From Perkinsus chesapeaki (lineage: Eukaryota > Perkinsozoa > Perkinsida > Perkinsidae): 39,334 bases of DNA. Location of the stretch: contig JAAPAO010000204.1 of NCBI GenBank assembly GCA_013115145.1, positions 5,237 to 44,570 of the forward strand. Reading direction: 5' to 3'. The notes beneath the pieces are model-generated. The model saw only the letters and a list, made by a program, of their open reading frames with translations, did not search any database and had not been told where the DNA came from. The first letter of the stretch is position 1. Each line of letters starts with the position of its first letter. Below are positions 33,901 to 39,334 of this stretch, one piece after another. Made by a program: the position numbers and the translations under genes.

Positions 33901-34050
33901 CCTATTCCCATCTGCATTATACCACAAACATGCCACTTTCGAAATTTCCATGCCTCAGAAGATTTCAAGCTTGCTAGTGTTGCTAATTAACCCCATATAT
34001 CTCCATTCAGCACAGTGCTCTCCAGTACCATATTAAACCTCCCCATATTA
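30992..34050. other. Unassigned 3-kb region
   Basis: No complete gene could be built between RuvBL2 and the Sec14 gene. On the - strand a stop-to-stop frame at 31805-32119 (105 codons, no usable ATG) reads like protein (IREFRLIRLEPSWVSL, FREDFLCNNLPEKTSKKG, EITEETINYPQLFGM). Another begins at an ATG at 32816 (MDLSTERFITKLSKRFINSS, then a Ser/Arg-rich run). They may be exons of one spliced - strand gene. 33180-33480 is a GC-richer patch with open frames on both strands. The rest is AT-rich, without signals. Confidence 0.4.

Positions 34051-39334
<5,284 letters not shown>

Overview
The window looks like nuclear DNA of an intron-dense unicellular eukaryote. The best guess is a Perkinsus-like alveolate; this is inferred from gene style and a secreted-protein gene, and no species marker was seen. 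Coding sequence is broken into many small exons with canonical GT-AG introns, many of only 35-60 nt. Frames were closed exon by exon by reading both strands, and several gene models give uninterrupted proteins of the expected family length.

Layout. On the + strand: an insulin-degrading-enzyme-type M16 metalloprotease (908-13390, 31 exons, about 1053 aa), then a GEMIN2/SIP1 homologue (13890-15087, 8 exons, 274 aa). On the - strand, left to right: a single-exon secreted protein (15541-16332), a second secreted-protein locus broken by an in-frame stop (18061-19006), a cathepsin-B-like C1A protease (20189-22084, 9 exons, 409 aa), a FAM133-like basic nuclear protein (23420-24556, 187 aa), a single-pass membrane protein (25193-26342), a Sec14/CRAL-TRIO lipid-transfer protein (26939-about 30991) and the AAA+ ATPase RuvBL2/reptin (34051-38934, 5' exons beyond the right edge). 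About 3 kb (31.0-34.05 kb) could not be assigned.

Themes. Two genes act around RNP assembly: GEMIN2 belongs to the SMN complex, and RuvBL2 to R2TP and to chromatin remodellers. The FAM133-like protein resembles RS-rich nuclear factors. Two proteases and two secreted proteins fill the rest. No operon logic applies.

The most unusual signal is in the introns. One 52-bp minisatellite sits in an IDE intron and again in a RuvBL2 intron about 32 kb away, sense-oriented in both genes. Two neighbouring IDE mini-introns share an exact 22-nt core, as expected of recently copied introns. Two further minisatellites lie in introns of the Sec14 gene. Together these suggest repeat or introner-like activity directed at introns.
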